This document shows, in pieces, positions 36,451 to 48,994 of a stretch of DNA of 64,000 nt. This DNA is from Aphrophora alni (lineage: Eukaryota; Arthropoda; Insecta; Hemiptera; Aphrophoridae), in the NCBI GenBank assembly GCA_963513935.1, contig OY740774.1, positions 23,207,949 to 23,271,948 on the forward strand, written 5' to 3'. Both the position numbers and the translations under genes were made by a program. How positions within the stretch are numbered: the stretch's first letter is position 1; the number at the start of each line of letters is the position of its first letter. The notes below the pieces were generated by a model. That model worked only from the letters and a program-made list of their open reading frames with translations, did no database searches and was not told the origin of the DNA.

Positions 36451-37379
36451 CTTAATTTAATTGTTCTTCGGTTTTAAAATATTAACACCCAATTATAAGC
36501 CATAGATTTCTTCAATTAACATATTCTCTAAAATTACGTTTTCAAAAGTTTTAAAAGCTATCAATACTTGTTTACCCTGTCTATAAAATAGTTGATAACA
36601 ATGTATTTATTCGTACGGATAATTTGAATTTACCTCTTGACATTTCATATAATACAAAATTGTAAACATTTGTTTCTTTATATAGATTGAACATGTTGAT
36701 ACGGTGTAGTACTACCTATAAAATACACACTACTGTCTTATGCATTGTATCGAGGAAAGCAACACTAATATTCAAGGAAAGCCATTCTTTAGGCATTAGA
36801 GAAGTTTGTTTCGATGGAAGGTATATAAAACAGATAGGAGAATGGAGGGAAGGTGTTTCATCCAGTTTCAGGGCTTATCCGACGCCGAGCGTAGCGACGC
36901 CCTGCCATCTTATATATTTCAATAACGATGTCTTTGGAGACCCATTGAGCGAGCGTCTTCTATCTTCCTAACCTAACAAATACTACGACATACGAAATAA
37001 CAACTTAGACCCTTCACTGCATTCCTTATGTCTTGACTGCCAAATATACAGCGTAAGATTAACATGCAACTAATATGATGCCACATAAATATTTTGCTAA
37101 TTTTGCACGTTCACAGACTTATACTTTAGCATTGAAATAATTAAATTTAATATAGGGGAAATTGGTTAAAAAACTAAAAAAGAAAAAGAAAGTTGTTCAA
37201 ACGATATTTCGCCAAGATATTACTGGACCATTTATGGAACAATAAATAACTTTCATAAAAACTAATTAATTTTGACATTTTCGATTAAAAATTTTAGAAA
37301 AAATTAATTTCAAATTGGACCAAAATAAAATAGAAATTTATTCTTAAAAACGAACGTTAACTTTAAAATACTATTTAAG

Positions 37380-37393
37380 ACCCCCCCCCCCCC
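37380..37393. repeat. Poly(C) tract
   Basis: A run of about 14 C, unusual in this AT-rich DNA; similar C or G runs occur at 27360, 35608, 39608, 54769 and 57211. Confidence 0.9.
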
Positions 37394-37671
37394 ATCCCTA
37401 TTGGAAAGTGTTTGCAAAGTCACGCGGAAGTAATTTTACTGTTACTGTGTAAAAAATATCCATTTCATCAAAATTGCCACAGCGTTGAATTTTTATAACG
37501 TATTTGTTAAAAAAAAAAATTTCTACGATACAAATTTAAAGAAAAAAAGATTTTAGAAAAAGGAAACAATTTTGAAAAATGATGATTTTTATGAACAGTT
37601 TTCCCCAAATTTCGCGAAAAATACAAATGTAATTAAAAATGACAAATAAGTTTTTTTGTACATTTTTTTTT

Positions 37672-38070
37672 TATACCACTCGATCTCATCGCCTCATACA
37701 AAAAGAAGAAAAGAGCATAAAATAAATACCACTAGCCCTCGAATACAATAGCGTCAAGGTCGGAAAAGAAAAAAAAAGTTGGTCAAAATAGCTAGGAAAG
37801 GTGAAAGAGAGGGATGTAACCCAAGACTATATGGAAAAACGTGTATATCTTGCAAGGTACTTCGGGATTACAAAGCCCGTACTCACTAGAGTTGAGCGGT
37901 TATTTCGCTATTGCCAAGCTTGCTATTATCTGAGGATAGAAGTTGGTTAAGAGAAACCTGAGGAAAGATGAAAGAGAGGGATCTAACACCTAGCCTAAAA
38001 CTACATGGAAAAAGATGTAGATCCAGCTAAGTTTACTCGGGATTGCTAAGCTCATAAAATCAGCCCTTGA
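37672..38070 (+). repeat. Repeat A, copy 8, with a second partial monomer
   Basis: The first unit runs from CTCATCGCCTCATACAAAAA to CGTACTCACTAGAGTTGAGC. A second partial unit follows (AGTTGGTTAAGAGAAACCTG to GCCCTTGAGGGTTG). Confidence 0.88.
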
Positions 38071-39269
38071 GGGTTGTAGTGGTTAAAATTGTGTATCAGT
38101 TTTCGTATATTGTTTTTTCTTACTAAACAGGTCAAAACTACACACACTATTACAACTGGTAAAACAAAATTTGTAACTTAAATACTAAATTGCTCGGAAA
38201 CTAAGAGAGGATTTTAAAGAGGTCTTTACTAGAAGCAATAATTGCACGCGTCTTTTATTTGTAATTTTTTTAATGTTAAAAATTAGCCGCTTTCAAAATC
38301 GTACTTTTTTAGGTAAACTTTCATCGTGCTGATATGGAATAACACGCATATAATATATAACTTGACAATATTTGTTTAAAGGTGTACTTTTAATTACTAG
38401 CAAAAACGTGCGTTTCGTATGTTTTATAAACATTTAAATTGCCTTGGCTTAGTTATTTTTTAATACTAAAATCACTTAACGAAAATTAAATTGAAAAAAT
38501 TGACGTGTAACGATTTTTGATTAAAGAAGTATTTTTCAATATATCAATGTAGGCTAATGTGATAAATTCGTATTGTAGCAAATATTAAAAAGCAGATTGT
38601 TTTTTACTAGCTTTATAGACTTCTTACCGACACGACCTCTTAAAATCCCCTCGTATTTATGTAGAATTGTAAAACAATTTTTTTTGGAAAAAACATTTAA
38701 AAAATTTAACTTGCTGAAACAGGGTCAATTTAGGTAGTAAAAAAATCACAAATATTGAATACAATTTTATGCTCTATAAAAAGTCTATCATTTTTAGATA
38801 GGTCCATATTTTTAGCGGAATTAACAAAAACTTCTAAAAGTACGTAAAATTCTCATTTTAAAAAATTGTATCATTTGTCCTGAATAAAAATACAACTGTT
38901 TTTGTACTTAAATGATGAACATATTCAGTCTCTTGATAATCTTTTGCAAAGTTAACGGTTATCGAGATATTCAAATATTTAAACAACCGTCATTTCGAAA
39001 ATGTAAAAAATAAAGTTTTGATTTTTGGTATACTGTTGGTACAATAAGACTATACCACATCTGGATTATATATCTCATCCAGTTCCGCAGTTGGAATTTT
39101 TTTGAAAAACATAAAGAGACATAGAGAAGGCAAACGAAGCTACTTTGAACATATTTATAGAAACTATTTTTTAAATTTTAACGTAAGGAATCCGATAATC
39201 ATCCATGCTTTTTAGATACACTCTCTATATTACAATAATAGGCTATAGAAAGTTAATTGTAATTTTTAT
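38071..39269. other. AT-rich, unassigned
   Basis: No open frame, tandem repeat or family member was recognised. Confidence 0.5.
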
Positions 39270-39860
39270 TAGGGACCGTAGGTAAAACCAAAGACCCTCA
39301 TAATTTTACGCGTGTCTGTCCGTCTGTCTGTAAATCGCAACTTGTCTTCAAAGACAAGACGATAAATCCGATATATTTAAAACTTTGCATTTATATATTT
39401 TTTGTATTCTTCCACATAGAAAAAGAAATTTAAAAAAAAACCCCTAGAGGTAGTTGAGGCAAAAACTATCCAGTTGAATTTAAAAAAAAAATATGGAGGT
39501 ATCAAATAAACCTAAAAGTTATCCTGATTACGAATATGTATGTATATTTATCGAAGAAAAATTAATATGTTGGCGCTAGGTCAAATTTAAGTATTAGATA
39601 TCATGCCTCCCCCCCCCCTAACGTGAACACAGCGTGACCTACAAATCTGGAAAATATTAATTTGAATATAAATTGCAGTGTAAAATTATATATCATAGTT
39701 TTTTGTATGACGAATACAACTTAATTTAACCACAAAATGAGAAATGCGTAATGAGTAAGTTTCAAAACGTTTTTGTGAGATGTGAGACAAACAATTTTAT
39801 TCAATATACATTAGAAGATGGAATGCATTTTCATTGATTTCTCTTTATTAGGGTCGTTAT
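39270..39860 (+). repeat. Repeat B, full-length plus copy
   Basis: Runs from ATTAGGGACCGTAGGTAAAA through GTCTGTCCGTCTGTCTGT, AACTTTGCATTTATAT, ATCCTGATTACGAATATGTA, TTGGCGCTAGGTCAAATTTA and TGTATGACGAATACAACTTA to ATTTCTCTTTATTAGGGTC, where the start motif recurs. That suggests head-to-tail joining is possible. Confidence 0.88.
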
Positions 39861-39995
39861 TATGTAAATTTATAAATATTTGCTCAAAGACGTTCATGGT
39901 TTTTTTCCCATTTTTTTAAGGCTGACAACCACTGAACTGTCGAATAATTTTGGTTGGGTTTTATTAGGTTTTTGGGAATGGGACAAACTGTCCAA

Positions 39996-40250
<255 letters not shown>

Positions 40251-40671
40251 AAATTAAACCTATATTTGTTAATTAATAATAACTGTAAACAAATGCAAAT
40301 ACATATAATATATAAAATACATAAACAGTAATATTGTGTCCAATTACAGGATCACAATTAAAATAATACTTCATGGAAACCAATTTGATTCCAATTAAAT
40401 ATATATAATGATACAACATTATTGCACTAATTACTCTGAGAGTGGAATATTGTAAATCTAATTAATTGTTATGCTAAATATATATGATTTAATTACATTT
40501 GCATTATTTCTATTAGAAGCACAATTAGAGTAATGACAATCATAAACTGTAAATTGACGGTGACATTCAGATGGATTTTAATATATAAAATTAAGACAGC
40601 GTTTTACAGCGTACATTATAATTTTATTATAATCTAGAATTCCACTACTCATTGGATTTTTGTCCTTGCTA

Positions 40672-40918
40672 TTTAAAGGTAAAAACCCCTTCGGTCATAA
40701 AGATTCTATAAAAAAATAAGAATATAAGAAAATGAAGATCCCTTAGCTTTTGAATATTCTAATAGCGTCAAGGTCAGAAAATAACAAGAGTTGGTCGAGA
40801 GAATCTGATAGAAAAGATGAACTCAAGACTACATGAAAAAGTGTATATCCAGCTAGAATCACTTGGGGTTGGTACTCCCTTCTCACTATGAGTGAGCTCC
40901 TGAAGGTTACATACTTTT
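40672..40918 (+). repeat. Repeat A, copy 9
   Basis: Starts TATTTAAAGGTAAAAACCCC and ends TGAGCTCCTGAAGGTTAC, with internal deletions. The minus-strand open frame over it is a by-product of the repeat. Confidence 0.88.
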
Positions 40919-41927
40919 TAGAATGCAATTGGACATGTAATAACGAGACTGACTACATATGTTTCTCTTAGAGAAATGTGAACTCTTTGGCAGAGTCCTT
41001 GGATGTGTTTAAACCTGAAAGACAAGTAGATTATGAGCCATCGTTTAGTGGAGTTAAGCTCTGCAAGAGTCTGTACTAGGATTGTTTAGATCATTCATTC
41101 TGTCGAGAGTCGACGTGATGGGGAACCTGTCTGCAGATTTTAAACATGGACTTACACTCCTCTATGCGATGCAGCGTAGGCAAAGTAGTGTTCTCTTTTG
41201 GATGCAGTATGACAAAGGGGAAAAGCATATACCGAGGACTGCGTGGTTAAGATGAACTTAACTTTAATATGCGGATTCTGGATACCAGGGGAGCTCCAGT
41301 TTTAGGAGCTTTGCATAGGTGGACCGTTTATTTCCCAAGCTAACAAAGGTGACCTTGGAGAACTTTCAAAAGACAAACCGCGGAGTGAGAAGAAATGGAG
41401 GTGGAGGAAACTGGGGTTTTACCTAACCCAGTCGAACTCACATCTCAATCATCGTAAAAAGACCAAGAATCTCCTGGAGAACCGCCCCAATCTGGAAAAA
41501 GTGAGCGATGGGGTCGAACATCTCAACATCAGTAGAAATAAGCACAAAAGTCTTTCAGGAGCGCAAAACCGCAAAACTGAGAAGAAAAGAAACAGTGGCT
41601 TCCGATAAAATCAGGATATAGTAGGGATACCGTGTGTCTAGCCAAGATAGCCATCAATAGGTAGGTTTGGAAACAAGACCTGCAAAGAAAGGCATTTTAA
41701 TGGCAAGAAGTTTCTTTCGTGTGGACTTGGACAACTCAGCCGAATTACAGGAGGAATACTTGCATAGAATAGGAATATACCACGAGAAAACAGTGTGTAT
41801 ACTATGAAGTTATATGAGGAAATACATGCCCCTTAATCAATGATTGTGAGTTTCTTGCCAGAAAGAGGCATTAATGTGCTAATAAGTGTACTACTAAAAC
41901 TAGTAGAAGGGATCGATGAACTAGATT
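40919..41927 (+). other. GC-richer spacer with degenerate coding-like frame
   Basis: About 1 kb, clearly richer in GC than its surroundings, sits between two repeat A copies in the same orientation. On the plus strand a frame without ATG is open from about 41380 to 41609, with a basic, Lys/Arg/Asn-rich peptide (for example SNSHLNHRKKTKNLLENR). Other short open pieces occur in different frames, as expected for a decayed coding region. The protein family is not recognised. It might be internal sequence of a longer element for which repeat A forms the ends. Confidence 0.35.
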
Positions 41928-42035
41928 TAAGATGAAAGAGGAGGATATAACACAAGACTACATGAAAAAAAAGGTGTAGATCCAACTAGGTCCCCTAGGG
42001 ATTGCCATGCTTGTATTTTCTACAGGAACCCCTGA
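41928..42035 (+). repeat. Repeat A, copy 10 (3' part)
   Basis: Begins at AAGATGAAAGAGGAGGATAT and runs through GGTGTAGATCCAACTAGGTC to AACCCCTGAGGGTAA; the 5' half is missing. Confidence 0.88.
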
Positions 42036-42179
42036 GGGTAATAAAAACTAAATTGGATATCCGGGACCGAGAAGTTATCAATTTTTTCTTTCCTTTCTTC
42101 TCCAATAATAATCTATAACACCACTATTAGTGAATCAACTGAACGAATCAAAAGTGTACATCAATTATCTAAAAAAAAG

Positions 42180-43045
42180 TGTCAAATACATTGCAAAAAC
42201 ATTGTACAAACTTTCTAACACACCCAGTTCCAAAATATACGTTGCAAAAACATTGCACAAACTTTAACACACACTTTTTAAAAATATACTTGGCAAAAAC
42301 ATTGCACAAACTTTCAACACACACTTTTTTAAAATATAGCCTACTTTGGAAAAAACATTGCACAAACTATCAACACACACTTTTTAAAAATATACTTGGC
42401 AAAAACATTGCACAAACTTTCAACACACACTTTTTTTAAATATAGCCTACTTTGGAAAAAACATTGCACAACTTTTTAACACACCCATTTTAAAATATAC
42501 GTTGCCAAAACATTGTACAAACTTTCTAACACACCCACTTCCAAAATATCGTTGCAAAAACATTGCACAAACTTTAAACACACACTTTTCTAAAATATAC
42601 TTTGGAAAAACATTGCACAAACTTTAAACACACACTTTTCTAAAATATACGTTGCAAAAACATTGCACAGACTTTCAACACACACTTTTCTAAAATATAC
42701 TTTGCAAAAACATTGCACAAACGTTCAAACACACACATTTCAAAAATATAGCCTACTTTGGAAAAACATTGCACAACTTTCTAACCACCCACTTCCAAAA
42801 TATCGTTGCAAAAACATTGCACAAACTTTCAACTCACTTTTCTAAAATATAGCCTACTTTGGAAAAAGATTGCACAACTTTCTAACACACACATTTCCAA
42901 AATAAACGTTGTAAAACATTGCACAAACTTTCTAACACACACATTTCCAAAATATACATTGCACAAACTTTCTAACACACACCAATTCCAAAAAACACGT
43001 TGTAAAACATTGCACAAAATTTCTAACACATCCATCTTCAAAATA
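42180..43045. repeat. Degenerate tandem array, ~51-bp unit, ~17 copies
   Basis: The unit contains AAAACATTGCACAAACTTTC, AACACACAC, TTTT(C/T)TAAAATATA, with or without a GCCTACTTTGG insertion that varies unit length (about 42-57 bp). Both strands show long periodic open frames (plus: repeated KHCTNF; minus: repeated KFVQCF). These follow from the period being near a multiple of three and are not genes. Confidence 0.93.
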
Positions 43046-43450
43046 AACCGTGCATAAGCCTTCGTCAGTGCGCAAAATTACACGAGACAATTTTTTTTAG
43101 TCTCATGAGATTTCAAAACGGATATTTTTTCAAAAAACTCAACAACGATTTTGATTCAGCACTTAACTTTGTCAATACAACGTATAATATATACACAAAA
43201 AGAATGTAAAAGGTTCCTCAATTACAACCTAATCCTTTAAACGGAATATATACAAACCGAATAGTTTAACCAGTAGATAAAGACTACTACAAAGTGAAAG
43301 TAAAATCTGGCCAATGCTTTGCCTTACGTGTAATGTAGTTGTCAAAACATAGAGAGCCTCTTACCGTAAAGCCGTGTCCTCTAAAAAGCTCTCCACTACT
43401 CTTCCCGATTATCATTTCACTTCGACTTAAAAGCCACTCTAACCCCTACC
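43046..43450. other. Unassigned spacer between arrays
   Basis: AT-rich at first, then a modestly GC-richer stretch before the CT tract. No gene recognised. Confidence 0.5.
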
Positions 43451-43617
<167 letters not shown>

Positions 43618-43854
43618 CAATAGAGTAAGACAATGATTTAGAAATCTATTGTACGTTTCAATTACATAATAAGTACGGTGATATATTGTATTTGATGAAA
43701 AATGTATTTCAATAGAAGAGCTTGCTTTTTGTCCTCGCACTCTTAAAATGTTCGAATATCTCACAAACGGGAGAAGGGATTTCGATGAAATCTGAACAAT
43801 TATAAACATTTTGGCTTTAAAGTTACTGGGTAATGGTGAGTCGTTCGTATTATC

Positions 43855-44010
43855 GATATAGTTTAATCGAACATTTGCAATCATTTGTGTATATAAAAAC
43901 TTATAGACGATGTTTCGAGAATGTGAATTAATTCCCGTTATCAAGTGATAAATATGAGATACGTGAAAAAAGCCAACGTAGCATAGGAGGCCTGAGCAGT
44001 CAAAATAACA
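43855..44010 (+). repeat. Repeat F, copy 2
   Basis: Blocks ATCATTTGTGTATATAAAAA, GACGATGTTTCGAGAATG, CCCGTTATCAAGTGATAAAT and GCCAACGTAGCATAGGAG align with 27440-27617 and 60788-60945. Confidence 0.65.
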
Positions 44011-44059
44011 AAGACTATAAATAACGGGACTACACAACAAAAAATATTTGCTTTTGTTG

Positions 44060-44300
44060 TTTAAAGGCAAACTTTTAGGTCATCATTTACATAAGTCCTA
44101 AAAAAATACCATAACATAGAGACCCCTAGCTTCGAATAACCTAATAGTATCAGGGTAGGAAAAGAACAAGAGTTGGTCAAGAGAAAGTTGACAGGAAAGA
44201 TGAATGAGAAAGATTTAATCCGAGACTACATAAAGAAAGGTGTAGATCTAGCTAGGATCCTTGGGATTGCCAACCTTCCCCACTCACTGAACCCCTGAAT
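44060..44300 (+). repeat. Repeat A, copy 11
   Basis: Starts GTTGTTTAAAGGCAAACTTT and runs through GAACAAGAGTTGGTCAAGAG and GGTGTAGATCTAGCTAGGAT to CTGAACCCCTGAATGTC. It keeps the family's plus-strand frame open for about 45 codons. Confidence 0.9.
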
Positions 44301-44376
44301 GTCACAATACAAACAATGTCGAAACGTGAACCGAAATTGGTCAACTATTGGTTTCATCATTGGTATGTTCATCATT

Positions 44377-46355
44377 GATAAACTAAAATTATGTTACACA
44401 GTCATAAGGTTTCTATGGATAAACTAAAATTATGTTACACAGTCATAAGGTTTCTATGGATAAACTAAAATTATGTTACACAGTCATAAGGTTTCTATGG
44501 TTAAACTAAAATTATGTTACACAGTCATAAGGTTTCTATGGATAAACTAAAATTATGTTACACAGTCATAAGGTTTCTATGGATAAACTAAAATTATGTT
44601 ACACAGTCATAAGGTTTCTATGGATAAACTAAAATTATGTTACTCAGTCATAAGGTTTCTATGGATAAACTAAAATTATATTACACAGTCATAAGGTTTC
44701 TATGGATAAACTAAAATTATGTTACACAGTCATAAGGTTTCTATGGATAAACTAAAATTATGTTACACAGTCATAAGGTTTCTATGGATAAACTAAAATT
44801 ATGTTACACAGTCATAAGGTTTCTATGGATAAACTAAAATTATGTTACACAGTCATAAGGTTTCTATGGATAAACTAAAATTATATTACACAGTCATAAG
44901 GTTTCTATGGTTAAACTAAAATAACGTTACACAGTCATAAGGTTTCTATGGTTAAACTAAAATAACGTTACAGTCATAAGGTTTCTATGGATAAACTAAA
45001 ATTATATTACACAGTCATAAGGTTTCTATGGATAAACTAAAATTATGTTACACAGTCATAAGGTTTCTATGGTTAAACTAAAATTATGTTACACAGTCAT
45101 AAGGTTTCTATGGATAAACTAAAATTATGTTACACAGTCATAAGGTTTCTATGGATAAACTAAAATTATATTACACAGTCATAAGGTTTCTATGGTTAAA
45201 CTAAAATAACGTTACACAGTCATAAGGTTTCTATGGATAAACTAAAATTATGTTACACAGTCATAAGGTTTCTATGGTTAAACTAAAATTATGTTACACA
45301 GTCATAAGGTTTCTATGGATAAACTAAAATTATGTTACACAGTCATAAGGTTTCTATGGATAAACTAAAATTATATTACACAGTCATAAGGTTTCTATGG
45401 TTAAACTAAAATAACGTTACACAGTCATAAGGTTTCTATGGTTAAACTAAAATTATGTTACACAGTCATAAGGTTTCTATGGATAAACTAAAATTATGTT
45501 ACACAGTCATAAGGTTTCTATGGATAAACTAAAATTATATTACACAGTCATAAGGTTTCTATGGTTAAACTAAAATAACGTTACACAGTCATAAGGTTTC
45601 TATGGATAAACTAAAATTATGTTACACAGTCATAAGGTTTCTATGGATAAACTAAAATTATATTACACAGTCATAAGGTTTCTATGGATAAACTAAAATA
45701 ACGTTACACAGTCATAAGGTTTCTATGGATAAACTAAAATTATGTTACACAGTCATAAGGTTTCTATGGATAAACTAAAATTATATTACACAGTCATAAG
45801 GTTTCTATGGATAAACTAAAATTATATTACACAGTCATAAGGTTTCTATGGATAAACTAAAATTATGTTACACAGTCATAAGGTTACTATGGTTAAACAA
45901 AAATTATGTTACACAGTCATAAGGTTTTTATGGATAAACTAAAATTATGTTACACAGTCATAAGGTTTCTATGGATAAACTCAAATTATGTTACACAGTC
46001 ATAAGGTTTCTATGGTTAAACTAAAATTATGTTACACAGTCATAAGGTTTCTATGGATAAACTAAAATTATGTTACACAGTCATAAGGTTTCTATGGATA
46101 AACTAAAATTATATTACACAGTCATAAGGTTTCTATGGTTAAACTAAAATTACCTTACACAGTCATAAGGTTTCTATGGATAAACTAAAATTATGTTACA
46201 CAGTCATAAGGTTTCTATGGATAAACTCAAATTATATTACACAGTCATAAGGTTTCTATGGATAAACTAAAATTATGTTACACAGTCATAAGGTTTTATT
46301 GGATAAACTAAAATTATGTTACACAGTCATAAGGTTACTTTGGATAAACTAAAAT
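44377..46355. repeat. 41-bp tandem array, ~48 units, with higher-order pattern
   Basis: The unit is GG(A/T)TAAACTAAAAT, then TATGTT, TATATT or AACGTT, then ACACAGTCATAAGGTTTCTA and T. Units are near identical apart from two diagnostic sites: A/T at position 3, and ATG/ATA/ACG in the middle. The order T-ATG, A-ATG, A-ATA, T-ACG recurs several times, sometimes with an extra A-ATG, indicating amplification in blocks of four or five units. One unit is shortened by three bases (near 44970). The array ends within an incomplete unit at 46355. Confidence 0.98.
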
Positions 46356-46970
46356 TCAGATTCGCACTTAGTTTATTATTTGTTTTTTTTTTTTAATTTG
46401 AGGTAGTTAATCCTAAAAATGTTACATTGTTCCTGCCTCAAGTGAGATGATGAATACTGTAGTTGAAAAAAATCGAAATTTTGACTTTTGTTTTTATAAC
46501 GACTAATCTCAAAATTTCTGGAATAAAAAAATAAAAAACAATAAGACACGAGATATAGCCAAAAATATAAACATAGGCTTTACAAAATTTTACCAAAATT
46601 CATTAACGCTCGTTTGACTTTTAAAACACTCGACAATTACAGGCATTACTCCGAAAACCATTTTTTGGGGGTCAGAGGACTTCAAATCATCATTTCCACA
46701 CATAAACTTTACACTGAATTTTGTATCCATCACATAACTTTATATTACGTAAATGTGAGAAATATTTACACAGATATATAAATTCTAAAATTATGTATAT
46801 TACTTGTCGCAAAACATGTCTGTTCCTTTGTCGTTTGTCATATAAAGGCGGGACTGTTCTGTGACACATTGGCAATCAATTCAAAGCAAACAGAACAAAC
46901 TTTATCAACGATAAATGAAATAAAGACTTAAAGTTTGTTTGTAAAGCAAATATCGGTAACTTAGCCATTT
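46356..46970. other. AT-rich, unassigned
   Basis: No recognised feature; short minus-strand frames have no family resemblance. Confidence 0.5.
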
Positions 46971-46995
46971 CTAAATTGATAAAACTTTTGTCAGA

Positions 46996-47169
46996 CACAA
47001 TGCCCTCAGTGCCCAGAACCCATCCATCTAATGCCATCCTCCCCAAGCTATATCCCAATGCTAATTTGTCTAACGGTCACTTAGGCGCTGCCGGCACTCC
47101 CTTGGGGGTCGTGGACAGCATTAGGACTGGGTCCAAACTACTTAACTCTCAATGTTGGACCAAAAATTC
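46996..47169 (+). CDS. Candidate internal exon, unknown protein
   Basis: A GC-rich block of about 175 bp is bounded on the plus strand by an acceptor-like CTTTTGTCAG ending at 46995 and a donor-like CC|GTAAGA with GT at 47170-47171. It is open in one frame, encoding about 57 residues rich in Pro, Leu, Asn and Gly (for example PSVPRTHPSNAILPKLYPNA, then LSNGHLGAAGTPLGVVDS). An ATG lies at 46986-47000 depending on splicing. The protein is not recognised. The composition contrast and splice-like borders support an exon, but a retroposed fragment or chance is possible. Confidence 0.3.
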
Positions 47170-47805
47170 CGTAAGATTTTCCTCTCTGATGTACATTCTT
47201 GTACGTTTAATAGTTACCAATATTGGAATAGAGGTACACAGTTTTTTTGTTTTTTTTTTTTAAATAGTGTTTACAACAATATACTATCAAAATTAATTAA
47301 TTTCATTAAAACTATGTTGTATCTAAACTTATGTGTAAGATATCTAGGAAGGAAGTAAGACAAGAATTTACAAATATGTATTCATATGTAGGCTTATGCA
47401 CGCTTTTATAAAATATAGAAACTGTTCAATTACGTTAGAAAAACAACAGAAGAGTTACAATAGTTAGGATACAACTCTTGGTCAAAATGTTCCTTTATAA
47501 TATATGACAAAACAAGGTATTAGAAATTTGTAAAAATGAGTAAAGTTTTTTAAATCGGGACCTTAAAAAAGAAAGAAAAAATTTCAACTACGCAAATTAT
47601 TTTCTTAATGGTTTAAAATCTTTTAATTACAAGCTTAGTTTGAGTCTAAGGTTATTAAAAATTAATAAATTTATTGAAGCTATTATTAACCTCTAAACGT
47701 TACATGTTAAAACATATGTATCAATGTTTGATTTTACATGGAACCGTGTAATTGCATTGAAAAATAGATAATAATAAATTATAAAATACTATTTTTTATT
47801 TTGTT

Positions 47806-48020
47806 GTTTATAGGCAAAAAACCTTTTGGTCGTCATCGCCTTATATGTAAAAAGGAAGTAAAGAACATAAAATAAAGACACCTAGCCATCGAATATTCTA
47901 ATAGCGTCAGGGTCTGAAAAGAACAAGAGTTGGTCAAAGAGATCTGATAGGAGGGATCTACCGCAGGAACAGATCAAAAAGGTGTAGATCCAGCTGGGAT
48001 CCTTGGGAATGTCAAACTCG
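47806..48020 (+). repeat. Repeat A, copy 12
   Basis: Starts GTTGTTTATAGGCAAAAAAC and runs through CATCGAATATTCTAATAGCG and GGTGTAGATCCAGCTGGGAT to about GTCAAACTCG. Confidence 0.9.
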
Positions 48021-48076
48021 TTTAAAAAACCGTCGAGCTCAGATTTGGATCGAGTCAGGAAGTTTTTTATAGGGGT

Positions 48077-48078
<2 letters not shown>

Positions 48079-48125
<47 letters not shown>
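48079..48125. repeat. (TA)n microsatellite
   Basis: About 23 TA dinucleotides. Confidence 0.97.
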
Positions 48126-48129
<4 letters not shown>

Positions 48130-48594
48130 TTTTTGCAAATATCCTGAAATTGTTGATTTAAAAAAAGAAATCGTGGCCTTTTTAAAAACTTGCAAAACTA
48201 TATTAATTTGTGTTTTTCACTCTAAATGACGGGGATAAATTAAAGAGGCCACAAAATAATTAAAACGAACCCTATTACAAATGGCCAATTCAGTTCGGTT
48301 TTCCGTTAAAAAGATAAACATTAATACATTTTTTTTTAATTTAAAAAAAAAACTAAAATTTGAATTTTTGTGTGTTTGGCAACCCGTTATGGTTGCTTGG
48401 ACACAAACTATTGATTATATACTGGGAATAGAGTTAGGCTAACCTAAGATACTAAGGTTTCCTTATCCCTTAGTCACAGACCATCAACCACTAAACCCAA
48501 TCAGCTCTTAACAAGATAATTATAAATAAACTAAAATGAGTACTTACATTTAATTATTACAAGGAATTGCACGCAAATTCAATTATGGGCTTTA

Positions 48595-48994
48595 AGTCCA
48601 ATTCTATTCCACCCATTTAAATATATATTTCCACGGCGTGGTACATTGTTTGACCTTCCCGTGATCGTAGGAACGCCATTTACTGAATTCAGCCTACATA
48701 AAAATTCAGGAAAAACTGGTAATTTAAACTAACTAAATTAATTCAGATGCCAGTACAGTCGAGCTGTTTGCATACCACACACTGCCCTTAGCCCCAAGTC
48801 TTACGTCATAGCTTTCCTACCATAAGTTGGGAAAGAATACACTACACGTTGCGTTAATCACGACACGGCAGCAAGGAGGTTAGAGCTAAGGCGTTGCTAC
48901 AAGCCGCCGCTTGGTTGAGACCTGGAGTGCAACCAAAGGGGACCCTAACCGGTAACAGTGACTCTATAGTATTACAGTTTTGTTTAATCTCTCT
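48595..48994. other. GC-richer unassigned block before the 58-bp array
   Basis: Contains CCACGGCGTGGTAC, CACGACACGGCAGCAAGGAG and AAGCCGCCGCTTGGTTGAGA. No convincing frame. It could be a transposon-derived fragment or a regulatory block. Confidence 0.3.

Noticed and set aside
36687..36971. 94-codon plus frame with a GC-richer 3' half
   Set aside because: No recognisable motif, no good splice borders; the ACGCCGAGCGTAGCGACGCC palindrome-like block suggests a repeat fragment. Left unassigned.
40919..42035. Pair of repeat A copies considered as LTRs of a retrotransposon
   Set aside because: The copies are not terminal-identical (one is a 3' fragment), lack clear TG...CA ends, a primer-binding site and any gag-pol domain. 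Kept only as an open question.
42169..43057. Periodic Cys-rich (minus) and His/Asn-rich (plus) frames
   Set aside because: Both strands are open because of a ~51-bp tandem array; the array is degenerate and there is no start or splice context.
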